A stretch of 64,000 bases of DNA from assembly GCF_947242115.1 (NCBI RefSeq), contig NC_074720.1, positions 28,613,645 to 28,677,644 of the forward strand. The letters are read 5' to 3'. The notes beneath the pieces were generated by a model. That model was not told the origin of the DNA, did no database searches, and worked only from the letters and a program-made list of their open reading frames with translations. Below, piece after piece: positions 50,601-61,749 of the stretch; the first letter of the stretch is position 1; every line of letters starts with the position of its first letter. The DNA is from Biomphalaria glabrata (Eukaryota > Mollusca > Gastropoda > Planorbidae). The translations under genes were made by a program, and so were the position numbers.

Positions 50601-52649
50601 AAATATTCTAAATACTCTGAAAGATACAAGGATGCAAACCCATTTCATTTATTTTTTAAAATATAATAAACAGTAATAGGCAAAGTAAAGAAGTCTTTCC
50701 CCAGTTATACAACACAAGAGAATGTTTAGTTTTTGTCTTTGAATGGAAAGTTGTAGGGAAACTCAACGTTATGATGAAATGTTATTAGGAATATCTAATT
50801 TGATGATAAGACAGACAAATGTACACTAAAAAAAAAGAAAAAAAAAAGAAAAAAAAAAAGAAAAGAAATAAAGAATTATTTTTATGGGGAAAGGGGTGGG
50901 AAGAGAAGCTAACCTAAAGTTGTCCTTTAATGGAGACCCTATGATGAATTTTTTTTTTTAAGTCTTGTCATTTTAGGGTGGTTTTAATGAAAGCTGTTTT
51001 GTTCAAAGCCAAAGTGATAGGGTGGTTAGATGAGAGAGTTGGAAGTTTGATATAAAATTGTTTTCACAGTGTACTACTAATATTCTAAAAGTATTTGACG
51101 ACATTGAAAATGCAGACAAAGGCTGCTATATTTCAATACATTTCTAAAAATAAAAAATTTGGAACAAAAATGTTTAATACAGCAGGAAAAAAAGATACTT
51201 GACATGGTTATTATTGTAGGATAAAATTAACTTAAGAAAAACAACAAAAAAACAAAAAACAAAATAACTTTACTTTTTATTAATTTAGACACAATGAAAA
51301 TCTTGTACCAAATACTAGTGCATTAAAAAACCTTATGATAAACTAAATCACGACCTATGTGTCTTAAAAAGTACATTATATACTTACTCATAAGGTTTGG
51401 ATCCTGTTGTTGCGGTTGCTGTTGGCGCTATTTGGAATACAAGAAAACACATAGAATTAGGTGAACAAGTTTTCACCAATGCAGACATTGTAATAAATGA
51501 CACTATTACTCCCATACACAATGAAATGTTTGAAATGCAGTAAAAATGGACCCGCTTATTTATGTAAGAAAGAAAAGTCAAGCACTAACCAGTCTCTGTT
51601 GCATGTTGCCTTGTACAGTCATTGTTGATACTTGAGCTTTAGATTGAGGAATGGGCTGAAATAAATGAGGAATAGTCACATTAATACCCAGTGCAGTCAT
51701 CATATTATTTCACCCACTAATACACAAACCACAATGATGAAGTCATTACATTTTCTTTGTTGACTTTTTTGCTATACAAAGCTAAATCACATTTATATAT
51801 TTGTACTTAGTACACATGGCAATGTAATTTTTAAAAAAAAATATTCTACTTATGTCACACACTTTTGATATTTACACAATTATACTTAGTACTAACACAA
51901 AGCCTAGCCATGATATAGTTTTAGACTTTTTATTTAATGAGTGGCAAAGCTTTATCTAAGCTGATAAGCAGAAAAAAGCCAAAACTTCACCTTTGTGGCG
52001 ACATCTAAACATGAAGGTCAGCATAGCATACTATATTATATTTGTTTTGATAATAATGCTTCTATTTTTCAGAATTAGACATATTTATGTTAAGCAGAAA
52101 AATGTTTCCAGAGAAAGGTGGCCCTTAGCTATAAGTTTTAAAGTTTCAACATGAACATTTCAAGAGCTTCTATCTATCTACTAACCAAAAAAAATTTGCC
52201 TGAGGTCTCGAGCCTCCATAATGGATAGCAGCTGAGCTATTATCCAGTACTTACAAAAATAAAAGGCAAACTATTGTATAGTATATTTTCTATATAAAAC
52301 AAAATTAATCAATTTTGACTAAACTGATCAACTAATTGTTTTATTTTTTATGATTCATTGGTTGTCCTCAACAATGAATTATTGTGATGTTTCAACTTGA
52401 CTAGAGAATGGGAATGGGGAGAAATAATGTGTAAAAGATTACACCCAGACAGACAGACGGAGTGAGTTAATATAAGCTTTATAAAAAAAGGGCCACCTTA
52501 TCTTTAAGGAAACATTCTTAATTAAACTTACAACAAACTCCTGTGTGAAGAAGTTATGAATTCAGACCTTAAAACTAGGAGAAAATATTCCTTCATTTTC
52601 GGATCTAGTTTGACTGACGTGCTGGGTATAATGTGTTTCATGATTGCTA

Positions 52650-52706
<57 letters not shown>

Positions 52707-55700
52707 ATTCACGATAGAAGTTTGCCTGTTCCTTGAAGTTAGCATAAAATATTGTTTTAATGATGCAAGCAAGACAAAATGTTTCAGATACAGTAACAAT
52801 AAGAACAGGATACAATGAAAGTAACAAGCCAGTATGATGTGTGCAATTTGCAGTGAAGCTTATGTGCTTGGCACTTGCAGAGTAGGTGAACAAAGTGAGA
52901 ACAATGGAGGAGGCTTGATGAACAGGCTTGTTGCCTGCATGTACCTGTGGCCTCATCTGAACCATCATGGGCTGTTTGCTAAGTCCAGGACCCATGGGAA
53001 TACCCATTAAGTCCATACTTGCTGCTAAGTTTCCAGTGTTAGCCACAGACGACTGTGGACTGGTTACCTGTTGCATTCCCATAGGCAGTGTTGAGGTTTG
53101 AGAGATAGGATTCACATTGGGCTGTATGACATGGGCCACATGCTGAGGTGAAGGCTGCTGTAGGCCTGGAGAACAATCAATGGCTAAGAGTTCATAAGAA
53201 TTCACATCATCTCACAAGGAATAATAGTTTTATTATTATTATATTTAAATAGGAATAGTCACTCTCTGGTACAGCCAAGATCAGATTAATTAAAGGGAAA
53301 CAAAATTCAATTAAGTCCCCTTAAGTGCATTTTGAAAAACTATTAGTTTCAGTGTACTTTAAATCTGGGGAAAATGAAGTTTGAAGTTGAAAAGTTGGCA
53401 AAAGTCACCCTGTGAGCTTGGAGGAGGTAGAAGGCTAATACAAGAATGTTTAAAGTCTTGATAGATTGGACCTGAGTAAAATGAGAGTGAACAAAATGTA
53501 TAGATCAAAACCTGAACATTTCTGTTAATGAAGTAGCCAAAAGGAGCTACAATGAGTTATAGTCAATAAAACTATTAAAGGTGGTGATTGCTTCCCCCCC
53601 CCCTTTAAGATTAGATGCCATTGTAAAAAGCTATATATCTAAGATATAACTGTGTCTGAACATAATTTCTATAAAAGCAATGAAAAGTAAGACATTATAT
53701 TTGAAATAAAACAAAACAAATAAAACTAGATATTACCAGTTTGATTAGTAGGAGGCTTTTTAAAATTGGATTCCACTGCTTTTAAAGGTTCTGTCATTAG
53801 AGGACTTGGTACTGGTAAAATAAATATTGAGCTTCTATAATTAACTATACATTATGTTTTCACTTTCAAATTATGTGATTAATCGTTTCAATGTGTAATT
53901 ATTTTCAGTATTTACCATTTAATAGAAGCTTTTTCTCATCAAATTTAGGACTGATAGAACGTTCTGAAATAAAAGGAAAAAATTTTTCAAATGGAAGTCT
54001 ACAGCATAAAAAAAAAGTTAAATATATGGTACAGACAAAATCTAAATGCTTTTAAGAATGTGGAGAATTTTAGGATTTTAGGAGACTTTTCATTTTTTAG
54101 GAGATTTTAGGATATTTTAGGAGTGCTACAAACCTTGATAATATTGAAAGTTAAAAAATAAAATTAATGAAAATAGAAATGCATAAGATTTTCTATATAT
54201 TATAATATATATATATAACAAAAATTATTACTACGTTTAAAATTTCATACCCTGAAGCTGGAAACCTTTAAGTAACACAAGATGTCGGGGGTCAACAGCA
54301 TAATGAGCTTGAGGAACATTGTGAAAATTATCACCAGCACATGCCTGAAATAACATAGAAAGTAGTACTTGTTTATATGCTACAAACTTTATAGAGGACA
54401 CTTTACTGTTTATATAATTAAAAATATTTTTTCTTTAAAGCATTATGACAAAAAAGTTTGCTTACTAAAGCTTTATATTAACTCTTTTAATCAGTAATGA
54501 CGCTCCCAGCATTGATTTGACCCAGGTCTAGTGTGTGTATCAACGCTAGCAATGTTGGTGCTTTAGAATTTTTTTCTTTTCTCCAATTTATCATTAAATA
54601 GAAACTATTTGATATTTATAAACTTTTCACATGTAAATTATGAGTGAGTCTGGGTGTGAATGTACATTTTGGAGAGTGAGTCTGGGTGTGAATGTACATT
54701 TTGGTTTTCTATAGTTATAATGTTTTGTTTGGTGTAATGCACAAATTGTAAGACAAATTTCCTTATGGATAATAAAGATTATTTTTATTATATTATGTTT
54801 TAAATTGCTTAAAATAGGTTTCCTTTGCAAAACAACTGGAATTTCTTTCTTTAATCATGTTTTTTTAAGAAAGGGGGGGGGGTGAGGCTTTAGAATGTTC
54901 TGGACAGTAGTGATATGGGGCTCAAGACAATCATCTGATGTGTTTTAAAATAAGTTAGAGAGAGAGTTTTGTGAAAATATGAAGAAATATTGTAGAAAAA
55001 TTATTGTTATCGATTTGGATCATAATAGATTTTCCAGATCTAGTCTAAAGCTACCAAATGGTCAGTTTTCAATTTTTCAAAGGGTAGAGAAATGGATAAT
55101 TAGTTCAATATTTCTCTTTTATGTATTTAAATGTATTCTATATTAGGTTTTGTGATAATATGGAAAAATATGATTTTTTTTCCCATTTGGATCATAAAAT
55201 TTTGGAGACTTTTCCGCAGTCTGTAAATTCATTTTTGTGTTATGCTCTCTCCTATAATTCTGTACCAAATATATCATTTTCCAATAACAAATACAAAAGT
55301 TATAAATGTTAAATCGAAGCATTGTTTTGCACTCCAAAATAGCATAAATATTAATTATGTCTAAGTATGGAAAAAAATTTCTGAGTCAAAGAGTTAAGAA
55401 AAAAAATGTATAATTAGATATTGGAAAACACAACTATGAAAAAAAAATTAATGAAAAATGTCTTGTGAGCTTCATAAGTAAAATTATACTAAAGGTGTAG
55501 AAGTGTAAAAGTGAGATAGATTCTGGCTTGAACAGGTCATTCCAGCATATACAAATTCTTTAGACAATACTACTTGCGCTGCCTTGGTCATGTCCTTGGA
55601 TGGAGGATGTGTTGTGTTGTGCAGTGTTTAAAGAGGGCTTGATAGAGAGGATCGTAACACTATTATGCATATTTTAACCCATTAAAACGTTAATCATAAA

Positions 55701-58590
55701 GGTTATGGATAGACTTAAAAATATAATACATATAGTATACCTCATTAAAAAGTTTCTGTAAAGCTGGAATCTTCCTTGGAGAAATAATCGACAGATTTAC
55801 ACCACGCTAAAATATTAAATAAAATCAGCCTATAATAGAAATAGATTGTTATTTTGTTTTCTAGGCATTACTTTAGTATTGCTTTGACAAGAAGACTTTG
55901 GGTATAATAGTGCTAGTTTTTTTTTAGTTATCTCAGTTATCTCATTGTTTTTAAACAAGACTAATTGTTCTCTTAATCAACATTTAATTATGTATTACAT
56001 CCATCTGCAATACACAAAGCTTTAAAAATGTTTTCAGTGAGTACAGCTGAGTCGAAAACTCAATAGAAATGAATCATTCATTTACCTTTCCCATCATGCT
56101 GGCCAACTGTTCGCTGTTGTAACCTCTGTAATCTTGACTTTCCTCAGCAGTTATGTGATATGGTGGTGAATTGCAGATAAGAATACAGTGACGTTGAGTT
56201 GGCTTCCTACAAACAAACAACAAAAACATTTTGAATGATTGTTCATGTGTGACAAGTTCAATGTAAACCAGGAAGCAGCTCTTAATTAGAATTTGACAAT
56301 TCAGCCTTACAGCACAAGACAGGCAATTTATTTCAGTTGAAAACAAACAAAAAAAATTTTAAAATAATTTTTAAAATACTTCAAAAAAGAAAGGCAACTA
56401 ATATTGTATTATTATTTAAATATATGCTTTGGTTCTTTTGATACCATACTGATTCTTATGATTTGGTAGATAGTGAAAACACTGCCCTTAACAATTTAAG
56501 CCTTTAGTTTCTAAAAGTGGGGAAAAAAAAAAGATTCTTACCCTGAGTACCTCAACTGTTTGATTTCGTCTAAACATTGTAACGCAGTGCTTAAGCCCTC
56601 AGACACATGACTACAACTTTGACCAGCACCTCCAATAAATCTAAAGCAAATAAAAACAAGACATGGAAGAGATTTCTTCTCTATGACTTAATCCTGTGAA
56701 CCCATCAGATGGAGTAGGCCTACAGGGTTAAAAATAAATAAATAAATAAAATATTTCAGTTGACCACAAAATATTCACAAAAATTCAAAGTGCTTAAAAC
56801 CTATTATGTATCAGATGCAAAAGTAATTTGAAAAGTAGCATAAAAAAATGTATATTACTGTAAATTATCAAATGTTTGTAGAAACTCATGAGTGCTTGTT
56901 GTGGGGAAGAAACACTCTGAAGCCATTTCTGGAGCTGTGTCCCCAGCAGTGTAGGTGACCAAGCAGTACAATGTACAGTTGTACTAAAACATAGTTTTTA
57001 ATAAACAGAAAACATTAGTGATGTTAATTGCAAGATCAAATTTGTCATAGGTTCTATTTATGTCAAAAAAAGGGTGTAAATAAAAACCCTATTCATTACT
57101 CAATGAATATTTTTTTAAAGTTATCTCTAAAAATTATGAATTTTTTTCCAGTCTTATAATTTATAGATGTTTTATCCAAAAAATATTATTACATGTTTAA
57201 ATAGAATGCTGTTATTTATGATCTTTGGAAAAAAAAATGTCTTGCATGTAATTGTTGTAGCAGTAAACTCTATCTGCACTAGTCATTCCTTAGGATGGAT
57301 CATCAGTATGGAGAGGGGGGGATAACTGCATAGCTAATGCTCATGATCCATAGTTGTTTTGCTACTGAAGGAGGCAATACTTATAGGGAACATATAGATT
57401 TTAATTATAACATATGGATGCATAAACTATAATCAGAAAGTTAAACCTAGAGAGAAAATTTACTTTCTCTTATATAATTGTAAAGATTTGCAATGAGTAG
57501 GTGAACATTTTTTCTTCCTTTAAAACCCTTTTTTTTTTAAAAGTTCATTATACTTTATAATGTTAGGAAAGTTCAAATAAACTAAATTTAGCCCTTTTTT
57601 TTTTTTTTTGCAAGTGACGCCTTTTTTGCAAAGTCAATTTTGACACATTGTTGTGTATACAATTGATATGTTTAAGAGGAATCACAGAGGACACCAAGCA
57701 ATGGTTCTAAGTTAGAAAACAAATTATCAATGGTTCAACCAAAGACACAGCTTTGTATTTCATTTCTTTTCTATCTATTACTATTTACATATAATCTATA
57801 GCTTGGGTAATAAGAAACTTACATCATGTCCAGTATCAATGGGACTAGGTGGACCTCCATTGAAGTGCCTTTAAAAAAAAAGTTAATTATTGTTTTTTTA
57901 CAGCAAAATATATTTTAAAATTAAGAAAAGATAAGCTATGCAAATGACCAACAATATTTTTTAGGCTAGAGTTCATAGCAGTTCTCAACCTTAATAGTTC
58001 TGTGACCCGTTCATTAGAATTCTTAACTATAAGATATGACTGTGTTTCACCAGATCATGAATTCTAAGGGCAGTCTTTGTAATAGCACAATGAATGCCAT
58101 CTTTCTCATCAAGTATAGTTCTGTATTTAGATTCAATAACCAACAGGGTGTAGTTGTTTATGGAGGTTAGCAAATAAGAAGCTCCTTTTAAAATTGACAT
58201 CATTTATGTACCTTAAAGAAACTGTTAATAATATATGTATAAATACTTCTACAATTGAAATGTATGAGCTCATTCTGATTCTCTCTAGATTTTAAACAGT
58301 ATGTAATCAAGTCTAATTTAATGATATATAAATTATAGTATAAAAAAAATCATAGTCTAGGTGTAGATTTTAGAAGATATATTATATATCAAGATCTATA
58401 ATTTACTTTAGAGCTAGATTAGATCTTAATTATAATTACTCAACACTTACTCTAATGTTGGAATAAGATATGCTGTTTTTAATTCATCCAGATAGGGAAC
58501 TAAATTTGCTGTTTTCTCCACCACAATGACAACATCATAAACAGGATCCTCTTCCAGTTGGTTATTCAGTTGATTACTTGTAGCCACCAT
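27767..58590 (-). CDS. MED25: Mediator complex subunit 25, complete, 23 exons
   Basis: MED25 links transcription activators to Mediator in the nucleus. Exons, high to low: 58590-58451, 57868-57823, 56983-56859, 56640-56542, 56206-56086, 55806-55741, 54344-54251, 53963-53916, 53811-53737, 53165-52945, 51655-51590, 51427-51388, 46527-46421, 45488-44841, 43058-42950, 42650-42548, 42401-42224, 41219-41067, 40014-39880, 38711-38550, 35258-35105, 29825-29722, 27982-27767. All junctions are GT-AG and in phase; total 3210 nt, 1069 aa (human 747). Residues 17-230 are the VWA domain: DVVIVVEKTANLVPYLDEL, HFNGGPP, LICNSPPY, IISPRKIPAL, DPRHLVLL. About 660-813 is the activator-interacting PTOV/ACID domain: IIWSG, WPQKLNIQLLPQ, YTLMGHGFAGCVRFPP, KKKSFIGLIPNDQ. 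The linker and C-terminus are rich in Gln, Met and Ser. LRHLL at 992-996 matches the nuclear-receptor box (human NPQLRSLL). An in-frame TAG lies upstream of the ATG. Confidence 0.96.
27983..29721. other. MED25 intron 22 with LINE insertion
   Basis: Most of this intron is a degraded LINE on the minus strand (about 28105-29420). The remainder is AT-rich sequence, a C-run at 29573-29582 and the intron ends. Confidence 0.7.
28105..29420 (-). mobile_element. LINE RT and C-terminal fragment inside MED25 intron 22
   Basis: On the minus strand the frames read TNACINFGLTINVKKTEVLH (after the YADD block), IKKFVYLGSTISVNAKLDDE, RLARASAAFGRLQGHVWQ, STKLKVYSAVVLPSLL, then MIRPHTRHRNF, QHQWAGHVIRMPDNHLPKRL, YKDTLKSSFKKCDI and finally YPCKVCGWLFKSRID, a partial C-x2-C finger-like tail. 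This order matches a mollusc/fish endonuclease-type LINE. It carries frameshifts and stops and lacks the catalytic half. Confidence 0.85.
30351..30854. repeat. Minisatellite: nine tandem copies of 56 bp
   Basis: Unit starts CAACTCTAAAACTTTATAAC, continues AGCAATGAAGTTGTTTTTCA and ends TTAGAACCCCTTACTG. Nine copies, almost identical; copies 4 (30519-30574) and 9 (30799-30854) carry CCACTT in place of CCCCTT. It is followed by a five-base start of a tenth unit. Confidence 0.97.
33476..34640 (+). mobile_element. hAT transposon fossil split by a SINE
   Basis: The left end, CATGGGTAGGCAAATTATGG followed by CTTATGGGCCACATACGGCC, is the typical start of a hAT (Charlie-type) element. At 33781-33870 the translation is ESVELAWNKMASVTTDRTRA, matching the VTTDG region of GTF2IRD2-like hAT transposases. 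After the SINE, pieces such as SCIEYQKCFRKLISG-like, EEWKTDFILAINSIAM and KSFKIKLFHFSRQASENRFC follow. The right terminal repeat was not found. Many stops; long dead. It is related in kind to the better-preserved element at 46964-49061. Confidence 0.7.
33900..34103 (+). repeat. tRNA-derived SINE inserted in hAT fossil, with target duplication
   Basis: Begins GGGACGCAGGTGGCTGAC (tRNA-like head, shortened) and continues through the family body (AAATGGGTACCTGACAATAG, GTGCTGGCCACATGGTG, GAAACAGATGACCTA, CAAGGTCTGAGCGGGGAAC). It is flanked by direct repeats of AAAAAAACAATAT (33887-33899 and 34105-34117), the target duplication of LINE-driven insertion. Confidence 0.85.
36840..37890 (-). mobile_element. 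CR1/Jockey-like LINE fossil carrying SINE insertions
   Basis: On the minus strand, reading from 37880: NLKPNKASGPDGIPARLLKE (RT block 0/1), APVFKIFFQSSMPKGW, then YRPVSLTSITFKILEHIICS after the SINE at 37406-37680, and lower down FRPILECASSVWDP-like (family: VRPxLEYAxxVWxP) near 37090-37130 and SELLETLE. The block order is right for a non-LTR reverse transcriptase; the catalytic middle part is missing. Frameshifts and stops throughout. Confidence 0.8.
37406..37680 (-). repeat. Full-length tRNA-derived SINE with target duplication
   Basis: Read on the minus strand it starts GGAGGCATCGTGGCTGAGCA (box A), passes GCGCTTGGCTTTCAAACC and GGTCCCGGGTTCAAATCC (box B), then the body with CCACCCAGCTCTAATGGGTA, CTGACATTAGTTGGGG, GTGCTGCCCACATGACACC and ends GACCACAAGGTCTGAAAGG and GGAACTTTAC. 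Flanking direct repeats GATACTGGTCTGTA (37392-37405) and GATACAGGTCTGTA (37682-37695) mark the target duplication. This is the reference copy for the family in this window. Confidence 0.92.
37895..38078 (-). repeat. Second SINE in the same LINE, head-truncated
   Basis: Matches the body and tail of the copy at 37406-37680 (plus-strand words CCCTTTCAGACCTTGTG, GAGGGTGTCATGTGGCCAGC, CTAACTAATGTCAGG, CCCATTAGAGCTGGGAGGAC) but stops before the tRNA-like head. Confidence 0.85.
38712..39879. other. MED25 intron 19, nothing recognised
   Basis: AT-rich intron sequence with short unrelated open frames and a TA microsatellite scrap near 38915-38925. No transposon motif was identified. Confidence 0.5.
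40043..40160. repeat. Tandem duplication, period 55 bp, about 2.1 copies
   Basis: The unit contains CAATTAATCAAAACTACCAG then TGATTCTTTGCTATATGTTT and AGTAGTCAACTAAAA; copies start near 40046 and 40101 and a partial third follows. Confidence 0.9.
40390..40740 (-). mobile_element. LINE 3' scrap, CR1/Jockey-like
   Basis: Shares the words ACAATGCTTTGCC, GGACTATGTTCTGGGCAT and TTATTCCATGCTCTAG with the copies at 36840 and 9760. On the minus strand the TRAWNKLPES frame recalls the conserved WNxLP motif of the CR1/Jockey C-terminus. Confidence 0.6.
41220..42223. other. MED25 intron 17, with a suspected old repeat
   Basis: C-run at 41511-41524. A less AT-rich block at 41870-42110 (words CTACCCACCACGAG, GCTGCCCTGGGTTTAACCC, TTTTGGACCCCACAGCTAC) has the look of a dispersed repeat of unknown family; it includes GGGTTAGGATTAGGGTTAGG, a telomere-like run too short to matter. 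No exon seen. Confidence 0.4.
43059..44840. other. MED25 intron 14, nothing recognised
   Basis: AT-rich intron of 1.8 kb without a recognisable repeat or an exon that fits the MED25 frame. Confidence 0.5.
45489..46420. other. MED25 intron 13, nothing recognised
   Basis: AT-rich sequence with A-runs (45567-45579, 45760-45779). Short open frames have no family resemblance. Confidence 0.5.
46964..49061 (+). mobile_element. hAT DNA transposon, complete ends, inactivated transposase
   Basis: A 2098-bp element in MED25 intron 12, opposite to the host gene. Ends: CAAGGCTGGCGAACCT and, inverted, CAGGGCTGGCGAACCT (one mismatch), flanked by perfect 8-bp target duplications TGCTAGAC (46956-46963 and 49062-49069). 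The transposase is of the GTF2IRD2/SCAND3-like hAT type: KIIAKHGKPLSDGDYIKEAM, then SICLDESTDATLTARLAI (first catalytic Asp region), VTTDGAPSMTGKDAGFVSLL, TFHCIVHQQALCSKI, NNVRWLSRGHVLERF, and C-terminal dimerisation part SCESLFSTMNYIKSDARS. The frame shifts near an A-run at about 47655 and stops follow at 47931 and beyond, so it is dead. The clean ends and readable protein suggest modest age. A BED finger was not seen upstream. Confidence 0.92.
49560..49870 (+). mobile_element. LINE C-terminal scrap in MED25 intron 12
   Basis: Translation gives REKVGWISHTLRKDTNNRAG, QALEWNPKGTRSI, then KQYLDGAERKGKSWEVIKKL and RGEWHVFTEALC. This matches the C-terminal motif (WIGHTLRK, ALxWNPQGKR) seen also at 13960-14460. 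It is a short dead 3' end. Confidence 0.75.
51656..52944. other. MED25 intron 10 with TA microsatellite
   Basis: AT-rich intron. A perfect TA array of about 50 bp occupies 52650-52701. The long minus-strand open frame running through it is a read-through of exon 10 past its GTACAT donor, not coding. Confidence 0.6.
52650..52701. repeat. (TA)n microsatellite
   Basis: About 26 uninterrupted TA units. Confidence 0.95.
54345..55740. other. MED25 intron 6 with short tandem duplication
   Basis: AT-rich. At 54642-54704 a 32-bp unit (GTGAGTCTGGGTGTGAATGT then ACATTTTGGAGA) occurs twice. Nothing else was recognised. Confidence 0.5.
56984..57822. other. MED25 intron 2, nothing recognised
   Basis: AT-rich intron with a T-run near 57596-57609 and no repeat family or exon seen. 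Confidence 0.5.
57869..58450. other. MED25 intron 1, nothing recognised
   Basis: AT-rich; the part next to exon 1 (58330-58440) is rich in TAGATC words. No repeat family or exon seen. Confidence 0.5.
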
Positions 58591-60227
58591 TATGAGTATG
58601 ATCTATCATCTAGATAAGATCTGAGTCTAGATTACTAGATCTAGATTAGATGTCTATATAGACAAATTCTGGAAGTGTCTGAACTGCAGTCTAACTGAGT
58701 GTATTGAAGTCCTAGAGTCAAGATGACCTAGTTAAGTAGATTAATATAATTATAAAATCATTAAAAAATCTTATGGAATACAATTACTAAAATTATTACC
58801 ATTGACATGTCACTGACATGACTGATGTCAGAGATGGACTCAGATTTAAAATGTAAACCTACATTCCCTAGAGTAATCTAATCTAGACCTATCAAAATTA
58901 TCATGCTAGTAACCATAAAATACTTATTTATTATTTTTCAGTAGATCATATATTCAGATACTAGATCTAAGAGATTTAGAATCAAGGGAACATTCAAATA
59001 TTAATTAACACAAAAAAATTCCCTTTTTTTAACCCTTTGTAACAAATCGTAACAAGACTCTATACCCCCCATCACTACCACCCAATAGAGTAACATAATA
59101 AGAAAATTATAATTAAAAATTTTTTTTTTATGATATTGATAGAAATGGTGGGAAAATTATCAACTTCTTTTAGCGCTTCGATGACATACAATATATTATA
59201 TTCAGTTAATTTTTCCAATACTGTGCATGTACATCAGGTGTCGGACAGAAAACCAGAGGGAAAACTTGTGGTAAACGCATAGTATTTTTTCTTTAAAACT
59301 TTTTAAAAACCTGTAGTATAAACTTTTTGCAAAAGTCAGTCCCACTGTACCTGTTATTTCCTTGAAATATTTTTTTTTGTTACATAACAAATATTCATAC
59401 CCCCACTCCCCCAAGAAAAAAAGCATAACAAATATTTATACTCCCCCTTCCCTTTTAAATGTAATAATATCAGAACATTTCCCTCAAAGTTGGTGCCACA
59501 AGTTGCAAATCTCAACATCCATATTTAGTGAGCTAAACTAACAACATTCATGGATTATGGAGTGAATCAACCCAACCTTTATCTAATCTTGTACTTAGGG
59601 TGGTAAGTCGATAAACAGTTGGGATGCAAGCAGTAACTCTAAGTCAGTGGTGAGACAGTCTCTAATACAATCAGTGCTAAATCAGTCTATAAGTCACTAT
59701 AAATAAGTAGTAATAGAATCTATTTCTATTAAGTGTTACAACGTCATAAGAGTTATTTAAGTTATATGGATTATATTGAGTTCATTTATTCTATATCAAG
59801 TCTTGATTATGTACATTCTGTGGTCTGAAATGAATATGGATTATATAAAATCACAATTAATGTCTTATTTTCTTCTATGATACTCAGTCATTGTACAGTA
59901 AATGCATGAATGTTTAAAACACTAAATGGTCATCCAATCTGACGAAACCTACAAACACATAATTGTAAAATATTAACGCCAATGTCGAACAACATATATA
60001 TATATATAAAACATCCTTGACATTAAACTAGATCTATTTCTAGATATCTATAGCTCTATTGTCTCTATAGTATCTCTACAGTTAGATATATATATATAAT
60101 TATTATATTTATATCTAGGTTAGCTGTAGACTTCTAGATTCTAGAGTAGTATAATGATATAATGATGATGTCCAATTTTAGATAAATTCATGTATTTTTG
60201 TTCCGTTTCTCCTAAGCAGATGGCAGA
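58591..60227. other. Upstream region of MED25
   Basis: The MED25 promoter should lie at the left end of this interval, but no TATA box or other element stands out. CTAGATCT-rich patches occur at 58605-58660, 58865-58985 and 60030-60160. No gene was recognised. Confidence 0.4.
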
Positions 60228-60985
60228 TTATTAGATTCTCTGTAACCATGTATTGTATGTAAAGCTATTGCTTTTACTTCCCCCAGCAACTCACACCCAT
60301 TTAAGGCATTAGGGCTAGATTAGGAGCCTTTTTAATCATATGCTGATAGACATATCAAAATAAGCTTCCATTCATTTCAATCCAACTTATACTGTTAGCT
60401 AGCTGTTAACAGAAAAAAAAAGGGAGGTGATCTGCAAATAATAATGAATTTAATACAATCTTGTTCCTCGAACAGGACAATATTGTAATAAGAAATATCA
60501 TAGGGAATATTTAATCTATGAATTGTTCAATGAATACACATGACCTAGATCGAGATATCTAGAGCATATAAATTTATGAATTTCATGAAAGCTCAGAGAA
60601 AAAGTGTGGGCTGCTTATATGAATCCAGAGATCATGCCCAATGCAGGTGATCACGCCACGTGAGTATAGACTTACACTAAGCGTGTAGTGTCGCAACCTT
60701 TTAAACAGGCAGTGGGGGTGAGGGAGAAAGAGTCATGTAAAGAATTATAAGCGTCATGTGGAGGGGGGGGGTGAGGTGGAGTAATTATGGTGTAAAAAAC
60801 AAACATACAAAATAATGAAAACAAGAAGAGGGTCCACGGATGGAAATTAAAAGAAAGAGAGAAAGAGAGAATACTTGTAGTTGTAGTTGAAAATGTCATG
60901 TTTATTAAATTACAATATATATGTAATTTATAGATATATTTCTGTCTGTTTCTACAAAATAGATTATATATATATAGTCTTATAA
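60228..60985 (+). repeat. ~750-bp duplicated block, copy 1
   Basis: Runs from TAGATTCTCTGTAACCA through AATAAGCTTCCA, ATACTGTTAGCT, TGACCTAGATCGAGATATCT, CACTAAGCGTGTAGTGTC, AAGAAGAGGGTCC to TTTCTGTCTGTTTCTACA. Copy 2 at 61941-62675 follows the same order with many small differences. It has no open frame. It may be a dispersed element present twice or a local duplication. Confidence 0.85.
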
Positions 60986-61049
60986 TATATATTAATAAAT
61001 AAACTAAAAAAAATGAATTTTTTTTTTAAAAATACATTTATAAAGTAGA

Positions 61050-61740
61050 TTATAAAGTAGAAAGTAAGGCGTATGTATATTTGTATGTTACGAATAGAAA
61101 TCAAAACCGTTTGACCAATCTTGATAAAACTTGGCAGGAATGTTCCTTGGGTACTAACTTAGACCGTAGTGTATGTATTGTAGCCCTTAAACAAACTTAA
61201 GACCCTCAAAAAAAAAAAGTTGACAGACTCTATTAAAGCTTATAGTATTATATGGATCTAGGCTTTGTTTACAATGTTGACATGAGAAAAGATCAAAAGG
61301 ATTTAGATTTAGATCTAATTTTAAGAACTACACTTTGCACACATATAGTTTTTTACTTTGACACATGAAAATACAAAATATAGTCTATTGATTTCATTAT
61401 TTAATAAAATTAACCTTCAAATTTGTGTTTCAAAAGCATTTTTACATAAATTCGTTCCATATAAATATCTGTGAATTCAGAACGTCCTGACTTACTTATA
61501 ATACCATTCATTTAACAAATCGGGTAAACCCGTTTTAATTGTACTTTATATCCTATTCATCTATCGCTCCTTTCGTTTTTAATAGATCAGATATGAATGT
61601 ATCGGCTTCGGGTAAACCCATTTTCACTAAACTAATTTTATTTTCGAAGCGAAAGAGAAAAACTTGAAAGGATCATTAGCTAAGTTTAACATACATCTAA
61701 ATCCAATCCACTAGATTAGTTAACACAAACTAGGACCCGC
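61050..61740 (+). mobile_element. Possible Helitron-like or other dispersed element between the duplicated blocks
   Basis: Contains TTTGACCAATCTTGATAAAA and GGCAGGAATGTTCCTTGG, resembling 21480-21535, and ends near AACTAGGACCCGCATGCCGC next to a TA array. No coding sequence. The family call is tentative. Confidence 0.3.
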
Positions 61741-61749
61741 ATGCCGCTA

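Larger units (their letters stand above)
46528..51387. other. MED25 intron 12 with hAT transposon and LINE tail
   Basis: At 4.9 kb this is the second longest MED25 intron, after intron 21 (5.3 kb). It carries the hAT element (46964-49061), a LINE C-terminal scrap (49560-49870) and AT-rich sequence with A-runs (50830-50865) in which nothing else was recognised. Confidence 0.65.

Noticed and set aside
52528-52944. Continuation of the MED25 exon 10 frame through the TA microsatellite
   Set aside because: Lies past a good GTACAT donor; the next exon continues in phase and the frame includes a TA array.
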